NCBI GenBank assembly: GCA_002256425.1
Contig: NKIZ01000001.1
Coordinates: 1,447,943-1,511,942, forward strand
DNA: 64,000 nucleotides
Direction: 5' to 3'
Origin: Alphaproteobacteria bacterium PA2
GTDB lineage: Bacteria; Pseudomonadota; Alphaproteobacteria; Caulobacterales; Caulobacteraceae
The notes beneath the pieces were generated by a model. It ran no database searches. It was not told where the DNA came from and worked only from the letters and a program-made list of their open reading frames with translations. Numbering within the stretch: position 1 is the first letter of the stretch; the number at the start of each line of letters is the position of its first letter. Positions 10,246 to 19,325 of this stretch are shown in pieces. A program made the position numbers and the translations under genes.

Positions 10246-11657
10246 ACCGCCGTCGTCCTGTGCCCTTCGAACTGGGTCCCGTGCACTTTGTCGGCATTGG
10301 CGGCATAGGCATGAGCGGCATTGCCGAGATCATGCTGCGCATCGGCTATACGGTGCAGGGCTCCGACGCCAAGGCCAGCGCCAATACCGAACGCCTTGAA
10401 AAGCTGGGCGCCCGCATCTTCATCGGCCAGGACGCGGGCAACGTCGATGGCGCTTCCGCCGTGGTCTATTCCACCGCCATCAAGGCCGACAATCCTGAGC
10501 TGGCGGCAGCCCGAGCGCGGCGCCTGCCCCTGGTCCGGCGGGCTGAAATGCTGGCGGAACTCATGCGCCTGCAGTTCTCCGTGGCGGTCGGCGGCACCCA
10601 CGGCAAGACCACCACAACCTCCATGGTCGCGGCCCTGCTGGATGCCGGCGGCCTGGACCCCACCGTGGTCAATGGCGGCATCATCAACGCCTATGGCACC
10701 AACGCCAAGGTAGGCGAGGGCGACTGGATCGTCGTCGAGGCTGATGAGAGCGACGGCACCTTCCTGCGCCTGAAATCGACCTGCGCCATCGTCACCAATA
10801 TCGACCCCGAGCACCTGGATCACTACGGCGACTTTGACGCGGTCCGGAAGGCCTTCCGGGACTTTGTCGAGAACATCCCCTTCTATGGCTTTGCGGCGGT
10901 CTGTACGGACCATCCCGAGGTCCAGGCCATGGCCGCCAAGGTCGAGAACCGGCGTCTGGTGCCCTACGGGGTCAATCCCCAGGCCGAGGTGCGGGCGCTC
11001 AACATCACCATGGGCCCTGATGGCAGCCGCTTTGACGTGGTCATCGCGCCCCTGGGCGGCGATGTCATGACCTGGCGGGACATGCACCTGCCCATGGCCG
11101 GACACCACAATGTCATGAACGCCCTGGCGGCCATCGCCGTGGCGCGGGAGCTCGGCGTCAGCGAAGCTGACATCCGCAAGGGCCTCACCGGGTTTGGCGG
11201 GGTCAAGCGCCGGTTCACCACCACCGGAGTCGCCAATGGTGTCCGGGTCATTGATGACTATGGCCATCACCCTGTAGAGATTTCCTCGGTCCTGAAGGCC
11301 GCCCGGGCGGTTACGGAAGGCCGGGTCATCGCCGTCGTCCAGCCGCACCGCTATTCCCGACTGAAAGACCTGTTCTCCGAGTTCTGCGGCTGCTTCAACG
11401 ACGCCGACACGGTCATCGTCGCTGACGTTTATTCAGCTGGCGAGGCGCCCCTGCCGGGCGCCAGCCGCGATGACCTGGTGGAGGGGCTCCGTCGGTTCGG
11501 ACATCGCCGCGCCCTGCCGCTGGGCGGCCCGGCTGAACTTGCAGACCTGGTGTCAAAAGAAGCCCGATCCGGCGATCTGGTGGTCCTGCTGGGCGCCGGG
11601 GACATCACCACCTGGGCCTATGCCCTGCCAGGTCAGCTGGAAGGCCTCACGAAATGA
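10242..11657 (+). CDS. murC: UDP-MurNAc:L-alanine ligase MurC
   Basis: First Mur ligase, adding L-alanine to UDP-MurNAc. The 471-residue product shows the N-terminal [14 protein letters not shown] dinucleotide-type loop, the P-loop GGTHG-K122-TTTT, a [11 protein letters not shown] motif and the C-terminal [10 protein letters not shown] motif, all typical. The start overlaps the murG stop (ATGA), and the stop overlaps murB in the same way. Confidence 0.96.
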   Translation: MNRRRPVPFELGPVHFVGIGGIGMSGIAEIMLRIGYTVQGSDAKASANTERLEKLGARIFIGQDAGNVDGASAVVYSTAIKADNPELAAARARRLPLVRRAEMLAELMRLQFSVAVGGTHGKTTTTSMVAALLDAGGLDPTVVNGGIINAYGTNAKVGEGDWIVVEADESDGTFLRLKSTCAIVTNIDPEHLDHYGDFDAVRKAFRDFVENIPFYGFAAVCTDHPEVQAMAAKVENRRLVPYGVNPQAEVRALNITMGPDGSRFDVVIAPLGGDVMTWRDMHLPMAGHHNVMNALAAIAVARELGVSEADIRKGLTGFGGVKRRFTTTGVANGVRVIDDYGHHPVEISSVLKAARAVTEGRVIAVVQPHRYSRLKDLFSEFCGCFNDADTVIVADVYSAGEAPLPGASRDDLVEGLRRFGHRRALPLGGPAELADLVSKEARSGDLVVLLGAGDITTWAYALPGQLEGLTK

Positions 11658-12550
11658 CCTGGCGAGACAGTCTTCCGGAAGTTCGCGGCAAGCTGCTGCG
11701 CAATGAGAACCTGGGTCCCTTCACCTGGTTCCGGGTCGGCGGACCTGCTGACGTCCTATACCTGCCGGCCGATCCGGACGACCTCTCGGATTTCCTCAGC
11801 CAGCTGCCGGCCGAGGTTCCAGTCCACGTGCTGGGGGTCGGGTCCAATGTCATCGTCCGCGATGGCGGCGTTGAAGGCGTCGTCATCCGACTGGCCGGCA
11901 AGGCCTTCGCTGAAATCGTCGTGGATGAGGATCAGATCGTCGCTGACGCTGGCGCCCTGGATTCCGCGGTCGCCAAGGCTGCCGCCAAGGCCGGTCTCGC
12001 CGGTCTTGAGTTCTATGCGGGCATTCCCGGAACCATAGGCGGCGCCCTGACCATGAACGCCGGCTGCTATGGCCGGGAGACCAAGGACGTCCTTTCCAGC
12101 GCCTGGGGCTTTGACCGGTCCGGGGAGGTGGTGGCCTATACCCTCGAGGACTTCGGCTACACCTACCGGCACAGTCAGGCGCCGGCCGATATCATCTGGA
12201 TGCAGGCGGTGTTTCATGGCCAGGCCGATGATCCCGCCGCCATCACGGCGCGCATGGACGAAATCACCGCCAGGCGGGAAGCCAGCCAGCCAATCCGTGA
12301 AAAGACCGGAGGCTCCACCTTCAAGAACCCGGAGGGGCATTCATCGTGGAAGCTGGTGGATGAAGCAGGCTGGCGCGGCAAGCTGCATGGCGGCGCCATG
12401 TTCTCACCCCAGCATTCCAACTTCATGATCAATACCGGCCAGGCCACCGCCGCAGACATTGAAGGCCTGGGCGAGACCGTGCGCGCCGATGTCCTGGCCA
12501 GGACCGGTGTGCAGTTGGAGTGGGAAATCAAGCGCCTGGGCCGTCCCTGA
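11654..12550 (+). CDS. murB: UDP-N-acetylenolpyruvoylglucosamine reductase MurB
   Basis: FAD-dependent reductase that makes UDP-MurNAc from the enolpyruvyl intermediate. The 298-residue product has the FAD-binding motif [14 protein letters not shown], the [15 protein letters not shown] loop and the catalytic-serine segment [11 protein letters not shown]; the C-terminal LEWEIKRLG carries the expected glutamate. Length fits the short class of MurB without the E. coli-type C-terminal insertion. The next gene starts 60 bases downstream. Confidence 0.95.
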   Translation: MTWRDSLPEVRGKLLRNENLGPFTWFRVGGPADVLYLPADPDDLSDFLSQLPAEVPVHVLGVGSNVIVRDGGVEGVVIRLAGKAFAEIVVDEDQIVADAGALDSAVAKAAAKAGLAGLEFYAGIPGTIGGALTMNAGCYGRETKDVLSSAWGFDRSGEVVAYTLEDFGYTYRHSQAPADIIWMQAVFHGQADDPAAITARMDEITARREASQPIREKTGGSTFKNPEGHSSWKLVDEAGWRGKLHGGAMFSPQHSNFMINTGQATAADIEGLGETVRADVLARTGVQLEWEIKRLGRP

Positions 12551-12610
12551 CGCGCTCTGGAGCGGCGAGCGCGACTTGACAGGCGACCCCGGCTAAGCGA
12601 CGGGCGAGTT

Positions 12611-13990
12611 ATGAAAAAGCTCCTGACTGCGTCCTGCTTCGCCGCCCTGTTTTTCGCCAGCTCGGCTACGGCCGCTGACCTTGCCCAGGAAGCCCAGGCC
12701 CTGAGGGCCAAGGCCCTGGCAGACCCTACCGCCTGGGAGGTTCTGGAGTCCCTGACCACGGAGGTGGGCGCCCGCTCGGTGGGAACGCCAGCCATTGTCA
12801 GGGCCAAGGACTGGGGTCTCGCAAAACTCACCGCCCTGGGCTTTGAGAACGTCCATGCAGAACCCTTTACCTCCAGGGCCTGGGTGCGTGGCGCCGAGTC
12901 AGCTGAGGTGGTTTCACCCTTCCCGCAGAAGCTTTCCATTCTGGGCCTCGGCTGGTCGTCGTCGACGCCCCCGGGCGGCCTTGAGGCGGAAGTTGTCCTC
13001 TTCAAATCCCTGCAGGAGTTGCAGGCCCAACCCGTTGGCGCCCTGAAAGGCAAGATCGCTGTCATCAGCCAGGCCATGCGGCGCACACAGGGTCCCGATG
13101 GCTATGGATCCGGGGTTGCGCCCCGGTCGATCGGCGCGGCTGAGGCGGCCAAGCGGGGGGCTGTTGGCTTTCTTGTCCGGTCGATTTCAACCGACGACAC
13201 CCGTCTGCCGCATACAGGTTCCATGCGTGGCGAGCCCGGCATTCCCGCAGCGGCCCTTTCGGTTCCTGACGCAGAGCTTCTCGAACACATGATGGCGCGG
13301 GGCAAACCGGTGAAGGTTCGTCTCAACCTGTCGTCCACGGTCATTCCCCAGGCGCAGTCCTGGAATGTGGTCGGGGAACTGAAGGGCGCGGTCCGACCAG
13401 AGGAGGTCATCGTCGTCGGCGGGCATCTGGATTCCTGGGATCCCGGCACAGGCGCCATTGATGACGCCTCGGGCATAGCTATCGCGACCTCGGCGGCGCG
13501 GCTGGCGGGAACCGAGGGCGGACGTCCGGCGCGGACCCTCCGGGTCGTCATGTGGGGGTCAGAAGAGCAGGGCGGGTCAGGCGCCGCCTATGCCCTGGCC
13601 CACAAGGACGAGGCCGCAAAAATCGTCCTCGCAGGGGAAAGCGATCTGGGCGGCGATGAGATCTGGCGGGCGCGGCTGCCCAAAGGGTCTCTTGCCCAGC
13701 CGGCCATGAAGGCCTTCGCCACCGTCCTTCCGGACCTGAAGGTCATTCTGTCGCGGGAACCCGCCGATGAAGGTGGAGCAGATGTTGAAGGCCTGAAGGA
13801 GGCCGGCGTGCCGGTGGTCGATTTCGATCAGGACGCCAGCCGCTATTTCGACCTGCACCATTCAGCCGATGACACCCTCGACAAGGTGGATCCGAAGAAG
13901 CTGGCGCAGAATGTCGCTGTCTGGGCGGCCTTCCTGCGGGTGACCGCCAACAGCGACATCGACTTCCGCAAGTCGGCGGTGGCGCCGTGA
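12611..13990 (+). CDS. secreted M28-family metallopeptidase with PA domain, inside the dcw cluster
   Basis: Predicted exported aminopeptidase/carboxypeptidase-like zinc enzyme of 459 residues. A signal peptide (residues 1-21, ending SSATA) is followed by a protease-associated domain at about 90-230 and the M28 catalytic domain. Metal and catalytic residues are intact: H272 and D274 in GGHLDSWD, D284/D285 in GAIDDASG, E318/E319 in WGSEEQGG, and a late His in YFDLHHSADD. It lies between murB and ddl and overlaps the ddl GTG start (GTGA), so it is co-transcribed with wall genes. The substrate is unknown; a link to wall peptide or D-Ala turnover is only an inference from position. Confidence 0.85.
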   Translation: MKKLLTASCFAALFFASSATAADLAQEAQALRAKALADPTAWEVLESLTTEVGARSVGTPAIVRAKDWGLAKLTALGFENVHAEPFTSRAWVRGAESAEVVSPFPQKLSILGLGWSSSTPPGGLEAEVVLFKSLQELQAQPVGALKGKIAVISQAMRRTQGPDGYGSGVAPRSIGAAEAAKRGAVGFLVRSISTDDTRLPHTGSMRGEPGIPAAALSVPDAELLEHMMARGKPVKVRLNLSSTVIPQAQSWNVVGELKGAVRPEEVIVVGGHLDSWDPGTGAIDDASGIAIATSAARLAGTEGGRPARTLRVVMWGSEEQGGSGAAYALAHKDEAAKIVLAGESDLGGDEIWRARLPKGSLAQPAMKAFATVLPDLKVILSREPADEGGADVEGLKEAGVPVVDFDQDASRYFDLHHSADDTLDKVDPKKLAQNVAVWAAFLRVTANSDIDFRKSAVAP

Positions 13991-14964
13991 GCGGACCCCT
14001 GGCCGGAAAGCATGTCGCCGTTCTTCTGGGAGGCCTGTCCTCAGAGCGGGAGGTCAGCCTGGTCTCCGGTCGGGAATGCGCCGACGCCCTGGAGCGTCTG
14101 GGCGCGCGGGTATCGCGGGTGGACGCCGGTCGGGATCTGGCCCAGGTTCTGACCCGTCTGCAGCCTGATGTCTGCTTCAACGCCCTGCATGGCGAATGGG
14201 GTGAGGATGGCTGTGTGCAGGGCGTCCTTGAGACCCTTGGCTTGACCTATACCCACTCTGGCGTGCTGCCCTCGGCCCTGGCCATGGACAAGGCCAAGTC
14301 CAAGGCGGTCCTGGCTGCAGCCGGGGTGGTGGTGCCGGGGGGCGGACTGTTCAACCGTATGGAGGTTGCCGCCGACCACGTCATGGCCCCGCCCTATGTG
14401 GTGAAGCCCAATGCGGAAGGCTCTTCAGTCGGGGTGTTCATCATTCCGGAGGGCGCGAACCGTCCGCCGCAGGAGCTGGCCTCGCCATCCTGGACCTTCG
14501 GCGAACAGGTCATGGTTGAACCCTTCATCCGCGGACTCGAACTGGCTGTGGGCGTTATGGACGGCAAGGCCATGACGGTTACCGAAATCGTACCGGTTTC
14601 GGGATTTTATGACTATGAGGCCAAGTATTCTGACGGGGGTTCAAAGCATGTTGTGCCGGCCCAGATCCCGCCTCATGCCTTTGAAAAAGCTATGCGTTTA
14701 TCCGAGCAGGCCCATCAGGCCCTGGGCTGTAGCGGGGTCAGTCGGTCGGACCTTCGTTATGACGACGTTAACGACATTCTGGTCCTTCTGGAGGTGAACA
14801 CTCAACCCGGCATGACGCCGACTTCGCTCGTCCCCGAGCAAGCCGCGTCGCAGGGCGTGAGTTTCGATCAACTGGTGCTTTGGATAACGGAGGATGCTTA
14901 TGCCCGCGGTGATGCGGGGGGGATCGCGCGCTCAGCCGAAACCCCGGGCCAAATCGCCCCCTAG
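13987..14964 (+). CDS. ddl: D-alanine--D-alanine ligase
   Basis: ATP-grasp enzyme that makes the D-Ala-D-Ala dipeptide used by MurF. The 325-residue product has the N-terminal VLLGGLSSEREVSLVSG motif, the FNALHGEWGEDG loop, the ATP-grasp segment YVVKPNAEGSSVGV and the C-terminal metal-binding LLEVNTQPGMTPTSLVPE. GTG at 13987 overlaps the upstream peptidase stop. The last 65 bases overlap the start of ftsQ in another frame. Confidence 0.95.
   Translation: MSGPLAGKHVAVLLGGLSSEREVSLVSGRECADALERLGARVSRVDAGRDLAQVLTRLQPDVCFNALHGEWGEDGCVQGVLETLGLTYTHSGVLPSALAMDKAKSKAVLAAAGVVVPGGGLFNRMEVAADHVMAPPYVVKPNAEGSSVGVFIIPEGANRPPQELASPSWTFGEQVMVEPFIRGLELAVGVMDGKAMTVTEIVPVSGFYDYEAKYSDGGSKHVVPAQIPPHAFEKAMRLSEQAHQALGCSGVSRSDLRYDDVNDILVLLEVNTQPGMTPTSLVPEQAASQGVSFDQLVLWITEDAYARGDAGGIARSAETPGQIAP
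14889..14893 (+). promoter_or_regulatory. Shine-Dalgarno site that fixes the ftsQ start
   Basis: GGAGG lies inside the ddl coding sequence, six bases before ATG 14900. The other nearby in-frame ATG (14894) would touch the GGAGG directly, which does not allow normal initiation, so 14900 is preferred. Confidence 0.7.
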
Positions 14965-15817
14965 CACCAAGAAAGCTCCCGCGCCCCGCGCGCGGGCGGC
15001 GAACGCCTACGCGCCCGCCAAGCTTCGCGCCGCTGAAGGCGTCGGCCTTTCCGCCCACCATGCCCTGTTCGCCGCCTGTGGCGTCCTTGTTCTGGCCCTG
15101 GGTGTCACCCTTGCGACCGGGGACCGGGCGGAAAGACTGGGCGCCGCGACCAATGCTGCGGTGGGAACACGCTTCGCCTCTCTGGGCTTCAAGCTGAGGG
15201 CCGTGCGGGTTCAGGGCGCCTCGAAACTGGCGACTGCCGATATTCTGAAAACCGCCAATGTCTATAGGGACATGCCCCTGCTGGGCATGGACCTTGGCAA
15301 GCTGCAGACCGACATTCAGTCCGTGGGCTGGGTGAAGTCTGTGCGGGTGGTGAGACTGCTTCCTGACACCCTTGTCCTGCAGATTGTCGAGCGTCCCCAG
15401 GTGGCCATCTGGCAGGACGGCGGCTTCACCCGGGTCATCGATGACAAGGGCCAGGTTATCCCCGAGGCCGACGCCCGGGCATTTGCGAAACTGCCGCTGG
15501 TGGTGGGCGAAGGCGCCAATGATCATGCCGCGCAGATCCTCAACGCCGTGTCCCAGCGGCCCGGTCTGATGTCGCGGGTCGAGGCCATGGTTCGGGTTGA
15601 TAACCGGCGGTGGGACCTGCGCCTGAAGGATGGCAGCCTGATCCAGCTGCCAAGCGGCGGGGTAGACGCTGCCCTGATCGCCCTTGAGCAACTGGAAGTG
15701 AAGTCACGCATTCTCGAACTGGGATTTGAGCGCATCGACCTGCGCGACCCTGAAACGGTTTCCGTGCGCCCCCGGGTCGCCCCGGCGGCTGGTCCCCTGG
15801 TTGCGGACGGCGCGTAA
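14900..15817 (+). CDS. ftsQ: cell division protein FtsQ
   Basis: Bitopic divisome protein that links early and late division proteins and binds FtsL/FtsB. From ATG 14900 the product is 305 residues: a basic, Pro/Ala-rich cytoplasmic tail of about 45 residues, one membrane segment at about 46-66, a POTRA domain (FKLRAVRVQGASKLATADI onwards) and the FtsQ beta domain (VRVVRLLPDTLVLQIVERP; IDLRDPETVSVRP). It starts inside ddl with a good ribosome site. The stop overlaps the ftsA start (TAATG). Confidence 0.93.
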   Translation: MPAVMRGGSRAQPKPRAKSPPSTKKAPAPRARAANAYAPAKLRAAEGVGLSAHHALFAACGVLVLALGVTLATGDRAERLGAATNAAVGTRFASLGFKLRAVRVQGASKLATADILKTANVYRDMPLLGMDLGKLQTDIQSVGWVKSVRVVRLLPDTLVLQIVERPQVAIWQDGGFTRVIDDKGQVIPEADARAFAKLPLVVGEGANDHAAQILNAVSQRPGLMSRVEAMVRVDNRRWDLRLKDGSLIQLPSGGVDAALIALEQLEVKSRILELGFERIDLRDPETVSVRPRVAPAAGPLVADGA

Positions 15818-17166
15818 TGTTGAAGGGGGGGATGGGCTTGGGCAGCCGCAGTGAAACAAGATCAGACAGCCGGGATGGCCTGAAGGCCGCCCTGGGCCGG
15901 CAACCTGTTGTGGCGGCTGTTGATCTGGGTGCTTCGAAAGTCGCCTGTTTCATCATGAAGCCTGACGGCATCCGTCGTGGGGATCGCACCCTGACCACCG
16001 CCGGTGTCGGCTATGTTCAATCCCGCGGGATCAAGGGCGGCGCCATCGTCAATCTCGATGAAGCCTCCGACGCCATCGCCCAGGCCGTTGAGCGGGCAGA
16101 GAATGTCGCCGGCGTTCAGGTGCAGGGCGTCACCGTCGCCACTGCAGGCGGTCAGCTGACCAGCCATCGGGTCACGGGCCGGGTCTCGTTGGGCGCTCGC
16201 CCCATCACGGACGCTGATCTGGTCCGCGCCATTCAGGCCGCCCTTGGTCAGATCAAGCTGCCCGGACGCCGCGCCGCCCACATCCTCCCCGTCGGCTGGG
16301 CCGTGGACGGCCAGCACGGCATCCGCGATCCGCGCTCCATGTTCGGCCGGGCCCTGACTGTCGAGCTGCTTGTCGTCTCGGTGGCCGAAGCGGTCTTCCA
16401 GACCCTGGGGGCCTGTGTCGAGCGGGCCCACCTGCAGTTTGAAGGCGTGGTTGCTGCGCCCTTCGTTTCCGCCCTGGCGGCTCTTGAAGAAGACGAAATG
16501 GACCTGGGCGCGGTCTGCATCGACATGGGCGGCGGCTCCACCTCCGCGGCCGTGTTCTCCAATGGCAGCCTTGTGCACGTCGAGACCCTGGCGGTCGGCG
16601 GACAGCATGTGACGGCTGACATCGCCCGGGGTCTGTCGACCTCGGTCGCCGGAGCTGAGCGGATCAAGACCCTGCACGGCTCCGCCATTGCCTCGGCCAA
16701 TGAAGACCGCGAAATGATTGAAGCGCCGCCCCGGGGCGACGATCCGGGCGCTGGCCCTGTCATTGCGCCACGCTCGCTTCTCAAGGGCATCATTGCGCCG
16801 CGGGTCGAAGAAACCCTGGAACTCCTCCGTGATCGCCTGAGGGCCTCGGGGGCAGGGGTTGAGCCAGGCGCAGGCCTGGTGCTCACCGGCGGCGCCAGCC
16901 AGCTGTCAGGCATTCGCGAGGTCGCGGTACGCGTGTTTGACCGGCCGGTGCGGTTGGGCCGTCCTCGCCGGGTGCCCCACCTGGCTGACGCAGCCTCCGG
17001 TCCGGCTTTCTGCGCTGCCGCAGGGGTCCTGCATCGCTCGGCCTTCGGCCCGCGGGAAGCCGTGTCGGCCAAGGCGCTGGCCTCTGCAAAGCTGCGTCGT
17101 GAGCCCCTCGATCCTGGCGCAAATCCGGTTGCCAAGGCAGCGGCCTGGTTGATCGACAACCTCTAG
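15817..17166 (+). CDS. ftsA: cell division protein FtsA
   Basis: Actin-like ATPase that tethers FtsZ filaments to the membrane and recruits later division proteins. The 449-residue product has the phosphate-1 loop VAAVDLGASKV, the SHMA/1C region, the phosphate-2 motif CIDMGGGSTS and the adenosine motif LTGGASQLSGI. The C-terminus (KAAAWLIDNL) is amphipathic, as expected for the membrane-targeting helix. ATG 15817 overlaps the ftsQ stop; ATG 15832 is an in-frame alternative five codons on. The gene ends 358 bases before ftsZ. Confidence 0.95.
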   Translation: MLKGGMGLGSRSETRSDSRDGLKAALGRQPVVAAVDLGASKVACFIMKPDGIRRGDRTLTTAGVGYVQSRGIKGGAIVNLDEASDAIAQAVERAENVAGVQVQGVTVATAGGQLTSHRVTGRVSLGARPITDADLVRAIQAALGQIKLPGRRAAHILPVGWAVDGQHGIRDPRSMFGRALTVELLVVSVAEAVFQTLGACVERAHLQFEGVVAAPFVSALAALEEDEMDLGAVCIDMGGGSTSAAVFSNGSLVHVETLAVGGQHVTADIARGLSTSVAGAERIKTLHGSAIASANEDREMIEAPPRGDDPGAGPVIAPRSLLKGIIAPRVEETLELLRDRLRASGAGVEPGAGLVLTGGASQLSGIREVAVRVFDRPVRLGRPRRVPHLADAASGPAFCAAAGVLHRSAFGPREAVSAKALASAKLRREPLDPGANPVAKAAAWLIDNL

Positions 17167-17193
17167 GCCTCTGTCGATTGCAACGGGTGCGGA

Positions 17194-17202
17194 TTATCCC
17201 CA
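17194..17202 (+). promoter_or_regulatory. DnaA-box-like 9-mer upstream of ftsZ
   Basis: TTATCCCCA differs by one base from the canonical DnaA box TTATCCACA. DnaA is known to affect ftsZ transcription in Caulobacter crescentus; here the site is a single near match, so the evidence is weak. Confidence 0.35.
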
Positions 17203-17231
17203 GTTGCTCGTCCTTTGTGCACAGTCGGCGC

Positions 17232-17402
17232 GACTCGTTCCGATCTGGTATTCAGATAGTGGTTGACGCTGGCGGCTCGATTCGTCGCCCAGGACGGGGT
17301 GAATCCGGCTGAGTCAACATGCCGCGGGGGACTTTGCAGGGCACAGATACCCCTTATTTGGCAACAAAAAGCGCAAGTTGCAGGTCGACGGAATCCCGAC
17401 TC
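17232..17402. promoter_or_regulatory. cluster of six GANTC (CcrM methylation) sites before ftsZ
   Basis: GANTC occurs at 17232-17236 (GACTC), 17279-17283 (GATTC), 17301-17305 (GAATC), 17311-17315 (GAGTC), 17391-17395 (GAATC) and 17398-17402 (GACTC). Random expectation is under one in a stretch this long. GANTC is the target of the cell-cycle methylase CcrM, and in C. crescentus ftsZ transcription depends on such methylation, probably through GcrA. Confidence 0.7.
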
Positions 17403-17413
17403 GCCTTATGCAG

Positions 17414-17428
17414 TTAACCTCCAATTAA
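17414..17428. promoter_or_regulatory. CtrA box upstream of ftsZ
   Basis: TTAA-CCTCCAA-TTAA is an exact match to the TTAA-N7-TTAA consensus of the cell-cycle regulator CtrA. It lies 96 bases before the ftsZ ATG. CtrA represses ftsZ in C. crescentus, so a repressor role is the natural inference here. Confidence 0.75.
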
Positions 17429-17524
17429 CGATGGTGGGCGCTTCCTTAAGCCGTCCGTCGCAGACGCCTAGCGGGCGGGTCGCTGGGGGTCTTTGGAAGT
17501 AAGACGGAGCACGCGAGAGGTCCT

Positions 17525-19105
17525 ATGGCTATTGCACTTTCTGCACCGCGAGCCACCGAGTTGAAGCCACGCATTGTTGTGTTCGGCATCGGCGGAGCGG
17601 GCGGCAACGCGGTCAACAACATGATCGAAGCCGGGTTGGAGGGCGTCGAGTTCGTCGTCGCCAATACCGACGCTCAGCAACTCTCCTTCTCCAAGACCGA
17701 CCGGCGCATCCAGCTCGGCGTTCAGGTGACCCAGGGCCTCGGGGCCGGGGCTCATCCTGAAGTCGGCATGAGCGCTGCCGAGGAATCCATTCCCGAGATC
17801 GGTGAGCACCTGGACGGCGCCCACATGGTCTTCATCACCGCCGGCATGGGTGGCGGTACTGGCACAGGTGCTGCGCCGATCATCGCCAAGTGCGCCCGTG
17901 AGCGGGGCATCCTCACTGTTGGCGTCGTGACCAAGCCCTTCCACTTCGAAGGCCGTCACCGCATGCGTCTGGCCGATGCTGGGATCAGCGAGCTGCAGCG
18001 CTATGTAGACACCCTGATCGTCATTCCGAACCAGAACCTGTTCCGGGTCGCCAATGAGCGGACCACCTTCGCCGAGGCCTTCGGCATGGCCGACCAGGTC
18101 CTGCATTCGGGCGTCCGCTCCATCACTGACCTGATGGTGCTGCCGGGCCTGATCAACCTCGACTTTGCTGACGTCCGTTCGGTCATGACCGAAATGGGCA
18201 AGGCCATGATGGGCACCGGTGAGGCTTCGGGTGAAGACCGCGCCCTGATGGCGGCCCAGAACGCCATCCAGAACCCGCTTCTGGACGAAGTCTCCCTGAA
18301 GGGCGCGAAGGCGGTTCTGGTCAATGTGACCGGCGGCCTCGACATGACCCTGCTGGAAGTCGACGAAGCGGCCAACGCCATCTCCGAACAGGTCGACCCT
18401 GAAGGCAATATCATCTTCGGCGCGGCCTTCGACCCCACGCTGGAAGGCATGATCCGGGTTTCCGTGGTCGCCACCGGCATGGACGGCGCCTCGATCGCCG
18501 CCATTGAGCCCAAGATGGAGCGCCGCCCCCTGCAGGCGCCGCCCCTGCGCGCACCGGAAGTAACCCAGGCTCCGGCCCAACCGGTGGAGCCCGTCCGGTC
18601 GATCTATGCGACCCCGGCGGCGCAGACGACCAGGACCTATGAGCCTGCCTCCTATACGCCGCCCCCAGCGCCGGCGCCCCAGGTCCAGCAGGAATATGTG
18701 CGCCCCGCCGCGACGGTGTCGCCACCGCCCGTGGAGGAAGCCCAGGCTGATCTCTATGCCGCGCCCGAACCCGTTGCGCCCCAGCGTCCGTTGATCACGC
18801 CGGCAGCCCAGACCTATGTCGAGCCCGCGCCGATTGGCCGGATCGTTGATCCCATGGTCGCCGATGAGGAAGAAGACGAGCCTCTGTTCGGCGAGGCCGT
18901 CTTTGAGGACCGCCGGCCCCAGAAGTCGGGTGGGTTCCTGAGCCTGTTCGGCAGTCGGCCCCGCTATGACGCCCCTGCGGCCGCTGCACCCCGGGCTCCT
19001 GCCCGCGGTTCGGCCCTGCCGGTCGAGTCCGCCGCGCCGCAAGGCCAGGCCGAGAGCCAGGAAGATCTGGAAATCCCTTCCTTCCTGCGTCGCCTCGCAA
19101 ACTGA
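17525..19105 (+). CDS. ftsZ: cell division GTPase FtsZ
   Basis: Tubulin-like GTPase that forms the division ring. The 526-residue product has the glycine-rich loop [13 protein letters not shown], the tubulin signature G109-G-G-T-G-T-G115 and the T7-loop segment [10 protein letters not shown]. The GTPase core ends near residue 320, followed by about 190 residues of low-complexity Pro/Ala/Glu linker, then the conserved C-terminal peptide [11 protein letters not shown] that binds FtsA and other partners. The linker is much longer than in E. coli FtsZ and matches the Caulobacter style. The gene has its own promoter region and a hairpin terminator. Confidence 0.97.
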   Translation: MAIALSAPRATELKPRIVVFGIGGAGGNAVNNMIEAGLEGVEFVVANTDAQQLSFSKTDRRIQLGVQVTQGLGAGAHPEVGMSAAEESIPEIGEHLDGAHMVFITAGMGGGTGTGAAPIIAKCARERGILTVGVVTKPFHFEGRHRMRLADAGISELQRYVDTLIVIPNQNLFRVANERTTFAEAFGMADQVLHSGVRSITDLMVLPGLINLDFADVRSVMTEMGKAMMGTGEASGEDRALMAAQNAIQNPLLDEVSLKGAKAVLVNVTGGLDMTLLEVDEAANAISEQVDPEGNIIFGAAFDPTLEGMIRVSVVATGMDGASIAAIEPKMERRPLQAPPLRAPEVTQAPAQPVEPVRSIYATPAAQTTRTYEPASYTPPPAPAPQVQQEYVRPAATVSPPPVEEAQADLYAAPEPVAPQRPLITPAAQTYVEPAPIGRIVDPMVADEEEDEPLFGEAVFEDRRPQKSGGFLSLFGSRPRYDAPAAAAPRAPARGSALPVESAAPQGQAESQEDLEIPSFLRRLAN

Positions 19106-19130
19106 TTTCAGAAAGATCGTCTGTCATGAG

Positions 19131-19160
19131 ACGGCTGGAGCCTGCTCCAGCCGTTTTCAT
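19131..19160 (+). terminator. intrinsic terminator after ftsZ
   Basis: A perfect 10-bp stem (ACGGCTGGAG / CTCCAGCCGT) with loop CCTG is followed by TTTCATTT. It begins 25 bases after the ftsZ stop and separates ftsZ from lpxC. Confidence 0.85.
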
Positions 19161-19325
19161 TTGGCCCTGGCGTTAACTCCACAAAGCCCTGATTAAAAAA
19201 CAGTTTCGCCCCGCTTCACGTCGAAACATTTGGAAACAGGACTTGTCTTGCTGCGGTGCGGCAGAAACCATATTCCGGCTCGTGGACAGGTCCGAAAAGG
19301 CCTGCGGATCTGAAAGGGCTTTCCC

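Larger units (their letters stand above)
17167..17524 (+). promoter_or_regulatory. ftsZ leader / promoter region
   Basis: This 358-base gap is the only long spacer in the dcw cluster and has no convincing coding frame. It holds a DnaA-like 9-mer (17194-17202), six GANTC sites (17232-17402), one perfect TTAA-N7-TTAA box (17414-17428) and another isolated TTAA at 17446-17449. A possible -35 (TTGACG, 17263-17268) has no clear -10 at standard spacing, so I do not assign a transcription start. GAGAGG at 17515-17520 is the likely ftsZ ribosome site, four bases before the ATG. Confidence 0.75.

Noticed and set aside
17263..17268. TTGACG as the -35 of an ftsZ promoter
   Set aside because: No -10 of the Caulobacter sigma-73 type lies at a proper distance, so no promoter is assigned.
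17468..19042. Long open frame (524 codons) antisense to ftsZ
   Set aside because: It has low-complexity Arg/Gly/His composition from the complement of ftsZ and no motif.
19173..19196. Pair of TTAA sequences before lpxC as a CtrA box
   Set aside because: The spacing is 16 bases rather than the required seven.
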